From NCBI GenBank assembly GCA_016716305.1, contig JADJWP010000002.1, positions 2,230,501-2,294,500 on the forward strand: a stretch of DNA of 64,000 nucleotides. Direction: 5' to 3'. The notes below the pieces were generated by a model that searched no databases, was not told the DNA's origin, and saw only the letters and a program-made list of their open reading frames with translations. Below are positions 17,063 through 25,610 of the stretch, piece after piece. This stretch comes from Chloracidobacterium sp. GTDB taxonomy: Bacteria; Acidobacteriota; Blastocatellia; Pyrinomonadales; Pyrinomonadaceae. How positions within the stretch are numbered: the first letter of the stretch is position 1; each line of letters begins with the position of its first letter. A program made the position numbers and the translations under genes.

Positions 17063-18421
17063 ATGACGAACCGCCGTGACTTTCTAAAGATCCTTGGATT
17101 AACGACCGCCGGTATTGCGGTCGGTTCGCAGCCGATTCATGGACAAACGCGACGCCGAAAAACGTGCGTTATCATCGGTTCTGGTCTTGCCGGTCTTGCC
17201 GCTGCCTTTAAGCTCCAGAATTCCGGTTGGGAGGTGACAATACTCGAGGCCCGCAACCGAGTTGGCGGCCGGGTCTTTTCGCATTCCCTTCCGGAGAACA
17301 AGGAACTGATATGCGAGCTTGGTGCCGAATGGGTCGGCGAAAGCCACGAACGCATCAAGGCTCTCTGTTCCGATTTCAACATACCGCTTCAGAAGCATCA
17401 GTTCGAAGACCATCTGCTTCAGAACGGAAAGGTCTCGCGGCCCGGCACGTGGGGCGTCTCAGATCAGGCACGATCAGCTTTCGAAAAGATGATCGCAGGC
17501 TATGAAAAACTGACTGCTCTCCAGAAGAACAAACTTGACCGTACCGATTGGTGGCGTCATCTCGCCGACATCGGTTTCAGCAGAGACGATCTTATACTTC
17601 GCGACCTGGCCGACAGCACAGATTTTGGCGAATCGATCCGCCACGTTTCTGCATTCGCGGCCCTTGCCGAGTACGCAGAATCCAGCCCCAAGAACGAGAT
17701 GGACTATAAGATGACGGGTGGAAATTCGCGGCTAGTTCAAGAGTTCGCCAAACGGATCGGTACTGCGAATATCAGAACCGGCATCAAAGTGACCGAGATA
17801 ACCCAGCGTGCCGGCATCGTCACCGTAAGGGCAGGTGAAGAGACGTTTCGTGCTGACGCATGCATTTGCACCGTACCAGTTCCGAGCCTGCGAAAGATAA
17901 AGTTTGACCCTCCGCTTCCTTCAGCTCAGCGCGATGCGGCTCAAAAACTTACGTACGCCCGGATCATCAAGAATTCGGTTCTTTACGATAACCGTTTCTG
18001 GAAGGATGAGAACTTCTCGATGGTCTCAGATACGACCTCGCATTACTACTTTCACTCGACCCAAAACCAGCCGGGAAAACAAGGCATTCTTACTGCGTAT
18101 GCCATCGGCGATAAAGCCGACGTACTGGCATCGCAGGACGACATACGCCGAACTCAGATCGTTACGCGCGACCTTATCGATTTCAGTTGGGCGGCACCCA
18201 ATCTTGCACGCGGGATAGCCTCTTACGCTTGGCAACGCGACGAATACACCGAAGGTGCCTATGCCCTCTATCGGCCTGGTCAATGGTTCGGGATCAGGCC
18301 GATCCTCGCCCGCCCACACCTTAAGGTCCTTTTCGCCGGCGAACACATCGCCGATTGGCAGGGCTTCATGGAAGGCGCGATCGAAACCGGCGAAGCCGCC
18401 GCCGCAATACTCACAAAGTAG
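17063..18421 (+). CDS. Flavin amine oxidase family protein, Tat-exported
   Basis: FAD-dependent oxidase of the monoamine-oxidase/phytoene-desaturase superfamily (452 aa). The N-terminus MTNRRDFLKILGLTTAG is a twin-arginine signal, ending near GSQPIHGQ. The FAD-binding dinucleotide motif is VIIGSGLAGLAAAF, continuing to LEARNRVGGR, and the C-terminal FAD block is VLFAGEHIADWQGFMEGAIETGEAAA. It would oxidise amines in the periplasm, giving aldehyde, ammonia and hydrogen peroxide. The substrate is unknown. It is 28 bases after the ABM gene and may be in the same operon. Confidence 0.9.
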   Translation: MTNRRDFLKILGLTTAGIAVGSQPIHGQTRRRKTCVIIGSGLAGLAAAFKLQNSGWEVTILEARNRVGGRVFSHSLPENKELICELGAEWVGESHERIKALCSDFNIPLQKHQFEDHLLQNGKVSRPGTWGVSDQARSAFEKMIAGYEKLTALQKNKLDRTDWWRHLADIGFSRDDLILRDLADSTDFGESIRHVSAFAALAEYAESSPKNEMDYKMTGGNSRLVQEFAKRIGTANIRTGIKVTEITQRAGIVTVRAGEETFRADACICTVPVPSLRKIKFDPPLPSAQRDAAQKLTYARIIKNSVLYDNRFWKDENFSMVSDTTSHYYFHSTQNQPGKQGILTAYAIGDKADVLASQDDIRRTQIVTRDLIDFSWAAPNLARGIASYAWQRDEYTEGAYALYRPGQWFGIRPILARPHLKVLFAGEHIADWQGFMEGAIETGEAAAAILTK

Positions 18422-18502
18422 ATCACCTGAAACAGATCAGTTGACATAGCGCGCCGGACCGTGCCCGATCCTCTCGCCCTTCCCAAAAACAATTCACATT
18501 TT

Positions 18503-18530
18503 GTTAACATATCGGCCACTTCCTGTTAAC
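18503..18530 (+). promoter_or_regulatory. Twin TGTTAAC boxes upstream of the TonB receptor
   Basis: Two TGTTAAC copies start 22 bases apart (about two helical turns), with GTTAAC palindromes at 18503-18508 and 18525-18530. They lie about 140 bases upstream of the receptor start in an AT-richer stretch. The layout resembles a paired operator for a dimeric regulator. Confidence 0.35.
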
Positions 18531-18582
18531 TGTCCGCGCTTATCCTCAGTTTTGCTTCAAAGACAAAACAGATAATCGACAA

Positions 18583-18622
18583 CCGGGCTGAACGGCGTAT
18601 CTCCGTTCTGAATCTCGCCCGG
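18583..18622 (+). promoter_or_regulatory. Structured leader of the TonB receptor gene
   Basis: CCGGGC pairs with GCCCGG, and the inner GAACGG pairs with CCGTTC, giving a two-part stem about 45 bases before the start codon. A T-rich stretch follows some ten bases later, too far for a canonical terminator. It may be a leader hairpin that affects expression. Confidence 0.4.
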
Positions 18623-18665
18623 CTGACGCAATTTTTCAATCTTTTTCAAATTTCGAGGAGTGACA

Positions 18666-21600
18666 ATGATAACGAAACTCATAACCAGATGTCTTACGTT
18701 GGCCATTGCGTTCATTTGCGCCCAAGCCGCGTTTGCACAGGCGACAGGAAGCCTGACCGGAACGGTCAGGGACCAAAACGGCGCGGTTATTCAAGGCGCG
18801 ACCGTTACGATCACGAATAATGAAACAAACCTGACCCGGACCGTCGTCACAAACGCAGACGGACGATGGACCGCTACTTTGCTTCCGGTCGGCACATATG
18901 GTGTGTCCTACGAGAAAGAAGGATTTAAGAGATCCGTCGACCAGGACAATAAGGTCGAGGCATCGGTGGTCAGGACGGTCGATGTAACCCTTGAGGTCGG
19001 GGCAACCGATGTATTCGTTGACGTAACTTCCGATCAGCCGCTAGTGCAGGCCGAATCTGCCGCCGTATCGCGTCAGATCACGGGTGAGCAAATAACCCGA
19101 ACTCCGACATCTACGCGTAGTTTCACAGGCCTGCTTTCTGCGGAAGCAGGCGTTTCTTCAGAATTATCACCGGTTGGTGTCAACGGCAACGGCAACATTT
19201 CGCCATCGGTGAACGGGACTCGAACGACGTCGACCAGCCTGTCGTTCAATGGCATCGACGCGACCAACATCACAAGCAACGAAGGAAGCCTTAGCGACAA
19301 CATCTCACCCGCACCCGAAACGCTGCAGGAGGTCAAGCTCCAGACATCGCTTTACGATGCATCGACCGGAAGGAGCGGGGGCGGCAACTTTCAACTTGTG
19401 ACAAAATCCGGCGGAAATCAGTTCACCGGTACGGCGTATTATTACCTTCAAAACAAAGCGTTCAATTCGAACGAGTTCTTTCTGCAAGAGAGCGGAAACG
19501 AAAAGCCGCGGGCGGACCGAACCGAAACGGGATTCACGATCGGCGGACCGATCATCAAGAACAAGTTCTTTTTCTTTGGCGGTTATCAATTCACCGACGC
19601 CAACACGGGCTTTGTCCCGACGGCGCGAACTCGAACGATATTGCCGATCGCACTGAGCGTGCTTGGTGAGGATCGTTCAAAGGCGGCTATCGCCGCGGCG
19701 TTCAATCAGTTCAACGGATGCGCCGGTGCAAATTGTCTTACTGCAGGCGACATCAATGATGTTGCGTGGCGAATTTTCAACTTGCGTAATCCGGTCACCG
19801 GCGGTTTCATTTTGCCGACGATATCTAATTTCCGCGCTCTCAATATCGTTGACCAAAGCGGGGCAGGAAACTTTCAGTCAGGCGTGTTCCCGACCGTCAC
19901 AAGCCGAACGATTCAGCGGAACAACCCGCTGGTCGAGGTCATTTCGGTCGAGCCTTCGAAGTTTCGGCAAAATCAGTTCACGACACGGCTCGACGGTCAA
20001 CTAACGGAAAAGAACAACCTGAGCGGGACTTTTTTCTTCTCTGATTTTCCAGCCCTTGATTCCTTTCCCGACCCGAGCAGCCTGGCATCACCCTTCACAT
20101 TGCGACGCGCGGACAAGAACCGCACCCTGTCGATCGGTGACACACATATTTTCACGCCGAACTGGATCAACGAGATCCGATTCGGGTACTTCTACCTTAA
20201 CAATGCTCGCCGGCTTGATGACCCATTCCTCACGGACGAGCTCAGCAATGCCGCCGTCGGAGTAACGAATCCGGCGTCGACATTCGATAACAGCGTAGCT
20301 ACTACACGTCTCGGGCACTACATTGGGCGCAACAATATCGCCAATTTCTCTTTCGGCGGCCCGAATGATTCGTTCAACCGACGCAAACAGGTCACCTACA
20401 GCATCGGCAACAACGTCAATTGGCTATTCAAGAACCACAATTTCAAATTTGGCGGCGAGTTCAAGAGTCACCAGTACGACAGTGATCTACCTGAAGAACA
20501 GGCGACCGAATTCGAGAAATTCGATTCTTTCACACAACTACTGACGGGAAACGCGACCGAAGCCGACACGCAGTACGGCATAACGGCAAAGCAGTTCCGC
20601 TTTAAGGACCTTGGATTCTATTTTACCGACGACTGGAAAGTTAACCGCAAACTGACGCTGAATGTCGGCCTCAGGTACGAACTGTTCATGTGGCCGACCG
20701 AGAAGAATGGATTTATCGGGAATTTTGATCTCGAGCCCTATCTTCCGTGCTTTACATCGGCTGGAACCAATTCGCTTTGCGATAACCCCACTGCTGGCTT
20801 TGTCATTCCGAAAAATGTCGGATCGACCGGCCTTGCCGTTGTCGATGGCGCAGTTGCGGCAACAAGGCTCGCTGATAACAACCACACATTGAAAGGACAG
20901 GACCTTAATAACTTCGCTCCTCGTATCGGGGCAGCATACGCGGTCAGCGATAAGCTTGTTCTTCGCGGCGGATACGGCTTGTTCTACGATCGCCCGTCGG
21001 CCGCATTCATCAATACGATCTTCTCGAATTATCCATTCCTGCGAGAGGTCGAGATCACCGTTCCGAGCGGCAACGTACCTATCGCGACTGCATTCTCGGG
21101 CGTACCGACAAACATTTCGCTCAATCAATGGCTGCCGTTTAGGATCCTCAGGTCGGCCGGTGCCGGAGGAACGTATTCGATCCGAGACAACACGCCCGTG
21201 TTCGTCGACTCAAGAGGAACCCCGCAGGGTTCCGGATGTAATCCGGCCACCGGTCTAAATTGCATCCGCGGAAATATTGCCGAGACCTTCGAGTTTCGTG
21301 CCATCGACCGCGACCTTCGGACGCCGTATGTTCATCAGTGGAACGTCGGAATGCAGTATGAAATACTCAAAGACCTGCTTGTCGAAGCTCGCTACATCGG
21401 CACCGCAGGACGCAACTTGCTGATCGCACGTGCTTTGAATCAAGGATTTGACCTCAATGATCCCAATACCCCGGATCATATCTACGAACGATTTAACCAG
21501 GCGTATCTGGCCGCCGGTTCGCCAAACGGACCGCTTAATGCCGGATCGTCAGCAAGAGCCAGAGGAACAGGTGTGGCATTCGGATTTCTGAATTCGGTCA

Positions 21601-22499
21601 CAGGCCAGGTCGATCTGAACCTTGCAAACCCGGCAGGCCAGGTCATCAATTTCGAGGCTCGTGTTCCGATTCTCGGATTCAACGTTCCCGAGGCGATACT
21701 GCTTCAGTCGCAGGGGTATTCAAACTACCACGGCGGCCAGTTCAGCCTTACGAAGCGGCTCTCGCGAGGTCTGCAATTCAATGTCGCGTACACCTTCTCA
21801 AAGTCGATCGACATCATGTCGTCCGATCCGGGCAGCACTGCGGGTGGCGGCAAACCTGACGTGCCGAACACAGGGTTCATTGCTCAAGGTGACGCCCGTA
21901 ATATCGAAAACAATAAGGGGCTGTCCGATTTCGATCGGACGCACCGTTTCAGTACGAACTTCGTATGGGACATCCCGACCGGCAAGTCTGCCAACGCATT
22001 TATCAAGGGATGGTCGATCTCGGGATTCTTCCAGGCTCAATCCGGAACGCCATTCACGGTGTTCGCTTCAGAGCCGGAGCTCCAAACGGCCGCACAGTAT
22101 TCGAGCGTGACCCGCGGTGCTGGCGGGCTCAACAGGCCAGGATTCGGACGCCCAAATACGGTATGTGCAGCGTCGCAGGCGATACGAAGCTATAGTACGA
22201 GCAATCTGAACGCGATCGATGGTTCGTGCTTCACATCGGCACTCGGACAGTTCGGAAACCTTGGCCGGAACACTTTCCGAGGGCCTTCGCAAAACCGCTT
22301 TGATCTGAGTTTCGCAAAGAGTACAAAGATCAACGAGCGAATGAGCTTTGAGCTTGGGTTCGACCTGTTCAATGTGTTCGATACCGTAAACCTCGCGAGT
22401 CCGAATAGCGACCTTCAGGACAGCGTCGATTTCGGCGTGATCACGAGCACGGTCGGCGGCCCGCGGGTCGGTCAGTTCAGGGCAAAATTCCGGTTCTGA
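18666..22499 (+). CDS. TonB-dependent receptor with carboxypeptidase-regulatory domain (Oar-like)
   Basis: Outer-membrane receptor (1277 aa) of the large family expanded in Acidobacteriota. ATG 18666 is used because CGAGGAG lies about five bases upstream; a GTG at 18660 is inside that site. The signal peptide ends AAFAQ. The CarboxypepD_reg beta-sandwich spans about residues 28-115 (GSLTGTVRDQNGAVIQGATV). A plug domain follows (about 120-250), then a long beta barrel rich in aromatic and Gly/Asn residues, ending FRAKFRF with the C-terminal Phe needed for outer-membrane insertion. Likely cargo is peptide or glycan breakdown products, but this cannot be specified. It ends at a shared terminator. 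Confidence 0.94.
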   Translation: MITKLITRCLTLAIAFICAQAAFAQATGSLTGTVRDQNGAVIQGATVTITNNETNLTRTVVTNADGRWTATLLPVGTYGVSYEKEGFKRSVDQDNKVEASVVRTVDVTLEVGATDVFVDVTSDQPLVQAESAAVSRQITGEQITRTPTSTRSFTGLLSAEAGVSSELSPVGVNGNGNISPSVNGTRTTSTSLSFNGIDATNITSNEGSLSDNISPAPETLQEVKLQTSLYDASTGRSGGGNFQLVTKSGGNQFTGTAYYYLQNKAFNSNEFFLQESGNEKPRADRTETGFTIGGPIIKNKFFFFGGYQFTDANTGFVPTARTRTILPIALSVLGEDRSKAAIAAAFNQFNGCAGANCLTAGDINDVAWRIFNLRNPVTGGFILPTISNFRALNIVDQSGAGNFQSGVFPTVTSRTIQRNNPLVEVISVEPSKFRQNQFTTRLDGQLTEKNNLSGTFFFSDFPALDSFPDPSSLASPFTLRRADKNRTLSIGDTHIFTPNWINEIRFGYFYLNNARRLDDPFLTDELSNAAVGVTNPASTFDNSVATTRLGHYIGRNNIANFSFGGPNDSFNRRKQVTYSIGNNVNWLFKNHNFKFGGEFKSHQYDSDLPEEQATEFEKFDSFTQLLTGNATEADTQYGITAKQFRFKDLGFYFTDDWKVNRKLTLNVGLRYELFMWPTEKNGFIGNFDLEPYLPCFTSAGTNSLCDNPTAGFVIPKNVGSTGLAVVDGAVAATRLADNNHTLKGQDLNNFAPRIGAAYAVSDKLVLRGGYGLFYDRPSAAFINTIFSNYPFLREVEITVPSGNVPIATAFSGVPTNISLNQWLPFRILRSAGAGGTYSIRDNTPVFVDSRGTPQGSGCNPATGLNCIRGNIAETFEFRAIDRDLRTPYVHQWNVGMQYEILKDLLVEARYIGTAGRNLLIARALNQGFDLNDPNTPDHIYERFNQAYLAAGSPNGPLNAGSSARARGTGVAFGFLNSVTGQVDLNLANPAGQVINFEARVPILGFNVPEAILLQSQGYSNYHGGQFSLTKRLSRGLQFNVAYTFSKSIDIMSSDPGSTAGGGKPDVPNTGFIAQGDARNIENNKGLSDFDRTHRFSTNFVWDIPTGKSANAFIKGWSISGFFQAQSGTPFTVFASEPELQTAAQYSSVTRGAGGLNRPGFGRPNTVCAASQAIRSYSTSNLNAIDGSCFTSALGQFGNLGRNTFRGPSQNRFDLSFAKSTKINERMSFELGFDLFNVFDTVNLASPNSDLQDSVDFGVITSTVGGPRVGQFRAKFRF

Positions 22500-22532
22500 T
22501 CAAAGACGATCGAGTAGGGGCGGTATAACAAG

Positions 22533-22565
22533 AAAAGGTGATGCGCATCGTCGCATCACCTTTTT
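22533..22565. terminator. Bidirectional intrinsic terminator
   Basis: Thirteen-base perfect stem AAAAGGTGATGCG/CGCATCACCTTTT with a six-base loop and T runs on both strands. It lies between the converging TonB receptor and M1-like genes and serves both. Confidence 0.9.
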
Positions 22566-22585
22566 AAATTTCCGGTCGATACTGT

Positions 22586-24676
22586 TTAACGAACGGCGGT
22601 CTGCTTCTCTCGCGGGTCATAAGGATTCGCCTGAAACCTTTTCACAGCTTCCTGCGCGTTGTCGTAATTGTCGCCGAGCTTTTCAGCACGCGAATACGCA
22701 GCGACCGCTCTCGTTCTGTCACCCTGAGCGTCGTACGCATTGCCGAGTTTTATCTCTGACCAGACCTGAAGCCAAGGCGGGCTGAGGGTTCCGCCGAGAG
22801 CCGCCCTGAAATTGTCTTTTGCAAGGTCGTAATTTCGCTGCTCGAGAAAGAGCAGTCCGAGATGGTAATAGATCCACGAATTCGAGCGATCGAGTTTCAA
22901 CGCTGCTTCGAACTGCGCCTGGGCTTCGACATAATTTCCTTCCTTGAATTGTTCAATGCCCCGACGCGCGATCGAAGACACCCGCAGATCGGGCGAAATT
23001 CGCAGCAGCTTAAAACCCGGATCGATGATTATCTCAAGCGGCTTACCGTCAGATTCGATGTTGAAATCGGCGCTCGCCTCATCCATCTGCAGCTGTACCG
23101 TCTTGTAACCATCCTCGCCTTCATATCTCAACTGCACATCGACCGGCAGTCGCAAATTGTCGTAATTTTGCTTTACGGTTCCGCGAGCAACGAATTTGCC
23201 GGCGCGGGTTCGGATGATCAGGTAGTCAGCAGTAAACTCAGGCACGCCGGTGCTCTCTACCCAACGGGCGAAGAAGTAACGCATGCTTTGGCCTGCGACC
23301 CGCGAAGTTAAACGTTCGAATTCGTCGATCGACGCATTCTTGCCGCGGAATTCAGTCAGGAAGGTCCGCAGCAATTGGTCAAATCGCTGAACACCGATGG
23401 TTTCGCGAAGCAGCTTGAAAACGAATGCTCCCTTCGCAAACATTATGTATTGATAGGCGATCGACTGGTCGTCCAAATTGGCGGGCGTGCGAAGCAGCGA
23501 AGCGGTTTGTTCGAAGGTCAACGATTTCTCAAGCAGCTCGCGACGCAGCGCATCGAGCTGCGGGCCGGTCAACTGGCTTTCGCGCAGCGAGAACGCACTG
23601 TACTCAGCAAGGCCCTGCGATAGCCATGCGTCGTCAAATGACTTGAGGCCTACCGTCAATCCCCACCATTGATATGCTGCCTCACGCTGCAGTCGCTCTT
23701 CAGTAATGCCGCGTGCCTGAAGAAACTGGCGATCGGAGATAAAGAGCATGCCGGCGGCAGAATAAAATTCGAGGCTTTCGTCGTCGATCTGGACAACATT
23801 CAGCCTTTTGCCCATCTCTGGCTCGCCGAAACGCTTTGTGTAATATTCGAACGCTCGGCCAAGTGTTTCTCCATAACTATCTATGAATTCGCCGCTACCG
23901 GCACGAGTGTAGAAATTGATCTCATATTCGCCGAACTTCAGATTTCGATTAACAAACTTTCCATAGGCGAAGTTTCCGACCAGACCCGGCTTCGATTGCG
24001 TGAACCTCGCCTTTCCGGTTCCCGCACTTGCGGCAGGGGTGTCATTAAACCCGACCACTTGCAGGCCATTCGGAACGTTGATCGTAATGTCAGACGTCGC
24101 AAGGTCGGCGGCATAGTCGTGGAACGGGAACCAGCGTGCGGCATACATCAAATATCCTTGGGTTTCCCCAACGTATGCGAGCCGCTTGTTCAATAGCGGT
24201 CCGCCGCTCGGCGTGTTAAGAACACCGCTGTATTTGAACCTGAGCGTGACCGGAGTGTCCTTGGTAACGCTTTCGCCAAGGTCTATACGGACACTCGGGC
24301 CAAGATCTGAAACACCGACCTGATCCTGGACAAATGTTATCTGCGCGATCGGCGAAGGGGTTGGACGCGGCTGTGTTTGACGTGGTGACGTTCGTACGAC
24401 CGGCGGCGTGCTGACCTGCTGAGGACCGATCTTCGAGATGGTCTCGATCTTAAGCGAACCGTTAAGTTCAAACGCGACGGTACGAAGATCTTCGAGCGGT
24501 AGAAAAGTAACGTCAGCCGTGGCAGTCAGTTTGTTGTCGATCGGAGAGAGTTGGACGTCAATAACGTAGCTTTTCACGTCGATCGACGCACGATTCACCT
24601 GCTGAGCGGCCGCCGGAGCGGTCGCAAAAATCATCAAACCAACAAGGAATACGGAAATACCGATAGATTTCTTCAT
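22586..24676 (-). CDS. Catalytically degenerate M1-peptidase-like protein with TPR tail
   Basis: Secreted protein (696 aa from MKKSIGISVF; an in-frame ATG six codons upstream is possible). The signal peptide ends APAAAQ. Residues about 35-250 resemble the M1 N-terminal beta domain, with a Pro/Thr linker near 100. The M1 gluzincin domain follows, but its zinc site is lost: the HExxH helix reads REAAYQWWG (codons around 23672-23686), and the third ligand in the NEG motif reads SQG. All three ligands (His, His, Glu) are replaced by Arg, Tyr and Gln, while the scaffold W-W-G and LAEY remain. The C-terminus carries three TPR-like repeats (about 575-690). Probably a binding or chaperone-like pseudoenzyme. 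Confidence 0.85.
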   Translation of the reverse strand: MKKSIGISVFLVGLMIFATAPAAAQQVNRASIDVKSYVIDVQLSPIDNKLTATADVTFLPLEDLRTVAFELNGSLKIETISKIGPQQVSTPPVVRTSPRQTQPRPTPSPIAQITFVQDQVGVSDLGPSVRIDLGESVTKDTPVTLRFKYSGVLNTPSGGPLLNKRLAYVGETQGYLMYAARWFPFHDYAADLATSDITINVPNGLQVVGFNDTPAASAGTGKARFTQSKPGLVGNFAYGKFVNRNLKFGEYEINFYTRAGSGEFIDSYGETLGRAFEYYTKRFGEPEMGKRLNVVQIDDESLEFYSAAGMLFISDRQFLQARGITEERLQREAAYQWWGLTVGLKSFDDAWLSQGLAEYSAFSLRESQLTGPQLDALRRELLEKSLTFEQTASLLRTPANLDDQSIAYQYIMFAKGAFVFKLLRETIGVQRFDQLLRTFLTEFRGKNASIDEFERLTSRVAGQSMRYFFARWVESTGVPEFTADYLIIRTRAGKFVARGTVKQNYDNLRLPVDVQLRYEGEDGYKTVQLQMDEASADFNIESDGKPLEIIIDPGFKLLRISPDLRVSSIARRGIEQFKEGNYVEAQAQFEAALKLDRSNSWIYYHLGLLFLEQRNYDLAKDNFRAALGGTLSPPWLQVWSEIKLGNAYDAQGDRTRAVAAYSRAEKLGDNYDNAQEAVKRFQANPYDPREKQTAVR

Positions 24677-24768
24677 TCTGATAGTAATTACCATCGCTTG
24701 GAATAGGTTGCCAATCTAAGATGATTTTGACCCTAAAATCGTTTGCTTTACCGACAAAACCATTGAAA

Positions 24769-25059
24769 TTACTTGAGAAAATCAACTGACACGACCTTTT
24801 CGGCGATCTCGCGTCCGAAAGCCGCAACCTTTTGATGTTCGGGATGTTCGGTGTAATGGTCCAGTTCTTGCCGCCCTGCGTAAACCGCAACCAGCCCGGT
24901 ATCGAAGGAGCGGTCAAGCTGCAAAATATCGCTTCCGACATCAAAGCTAATGATATCGGGGATTATCGAAGGCAATGCCTTTAATCGTGCAATATGGTCA
25001 GCTCGCTGTTCGGCCGTGGTTCCAGGCTTATATTTCCAGCAAACGATGTGTGTGAGCAT
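24769..25059 (-). CDS. Dabb (stress-responsive A/B barrel) domain protein
   Basis: Small dimeric alpha/beta-barrel protein (96 aa) of the Dabb family. Typical features are the start MLTHIVCWKYKPGTT, the central FDVGSDILQLDRSFDTGLVAVY strand-loop-strand and the end HPEHQKVAAFGREIAEKVVSVDF. Some relatives are cyclases or stress proteins; no enzyme activity can be assigned. It follows the SRPBCC gene by three bases on the minus strand, so the two are probably co-expressed. Confidence 0.88.
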   Translation of the reverse strand: MLTHIVCWKYKPGTTAEQRADHIARLKALPSIIPDIISFDVGSDILQLDRSFDTGLVAVYAGRQELDHYTEHPEHQKVAAFGREIAEKVVSVDFLK

Positions 25060-25062
25060 AGG

Positions 25063-25512
25063 TCATTTACTCTCGCACCATTCTTTAGTTACCCGGTGGC
25101 GAAAATCGAACATCTTTTCGATCCTTGGCATTATGAAAAGCGGCACGGCCAGATCGCCGATAAATGAAAACGGCGGTTCGAAATCGATCTCGTCACGAAG
25201 CAAAGCACCTTCGTCGTCCGGCAAAATGATGTGTTTATGCCGCCAACTCGCAAATGGCCCCGAGATCTGAACGTCCTCGAAAGAGCGCGGCGGGTCGTAA
25301 GCGGTGTGCTCTGCCACCCATTGCGACGGAACCAAGCCGAAGATCTTCTGTTCGATGATCGCCCGCGATCCGATCACGGAAATATCAGCCTTTTGAACTA
25401 ACTTTGCATTTTCCCAAGGAGGAACCAGCCGTTCGAAGGCATCGGGTAACTCATGAAATGCAAAAACCCTCTCGGGTGTTGCTTTAATGACTGTCTCCTT
25501 TACAAACTTCAT
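25063..25512 (-). CDS. SRPBCC-family ligand-binding protein
   Basis: START/Bet v1-like fold (149 aa), a hydrophobic-ligand-binding scaffold. The start at MKFVKETVIKATPERVFAFH is preferred over an upstream non-ATG codon at 25530. The N-terminal strand with the ATPERVFAF signature, the middle GPFASWRHKH strand and the C-terminal amphipathic helix (KMFDFRHRVTKEW) are typical of the cyclase/dehydrase group. It may bind lipids or quinones. It pairs with the Dabb gene downstream, separated by three bases. Confidence 0.83.
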   Translation of the reverse strand: MKFVKETVIKATPERVFAFHELPDAFERLVPPWENAKLVQKADISVIGSRAIIEQKIFGLVPSQWVAEHTAYDPPRSFEDVQISGPFASWRHKHIILPDDEGALLRDEIDFEPPFSFIGDLAVPLFIMPRIEKMFDFRHRVTKEWCESK

Positions 25513-25610
25513 TAAGCTCAAAAATACCACAAGCGTGCGACGATAAGCATTCGTTTCGCAGGCTTTGAAAACAGATCGTTAAACTGCTTTAATACCGCAA
25601 CTCAAGAAAG

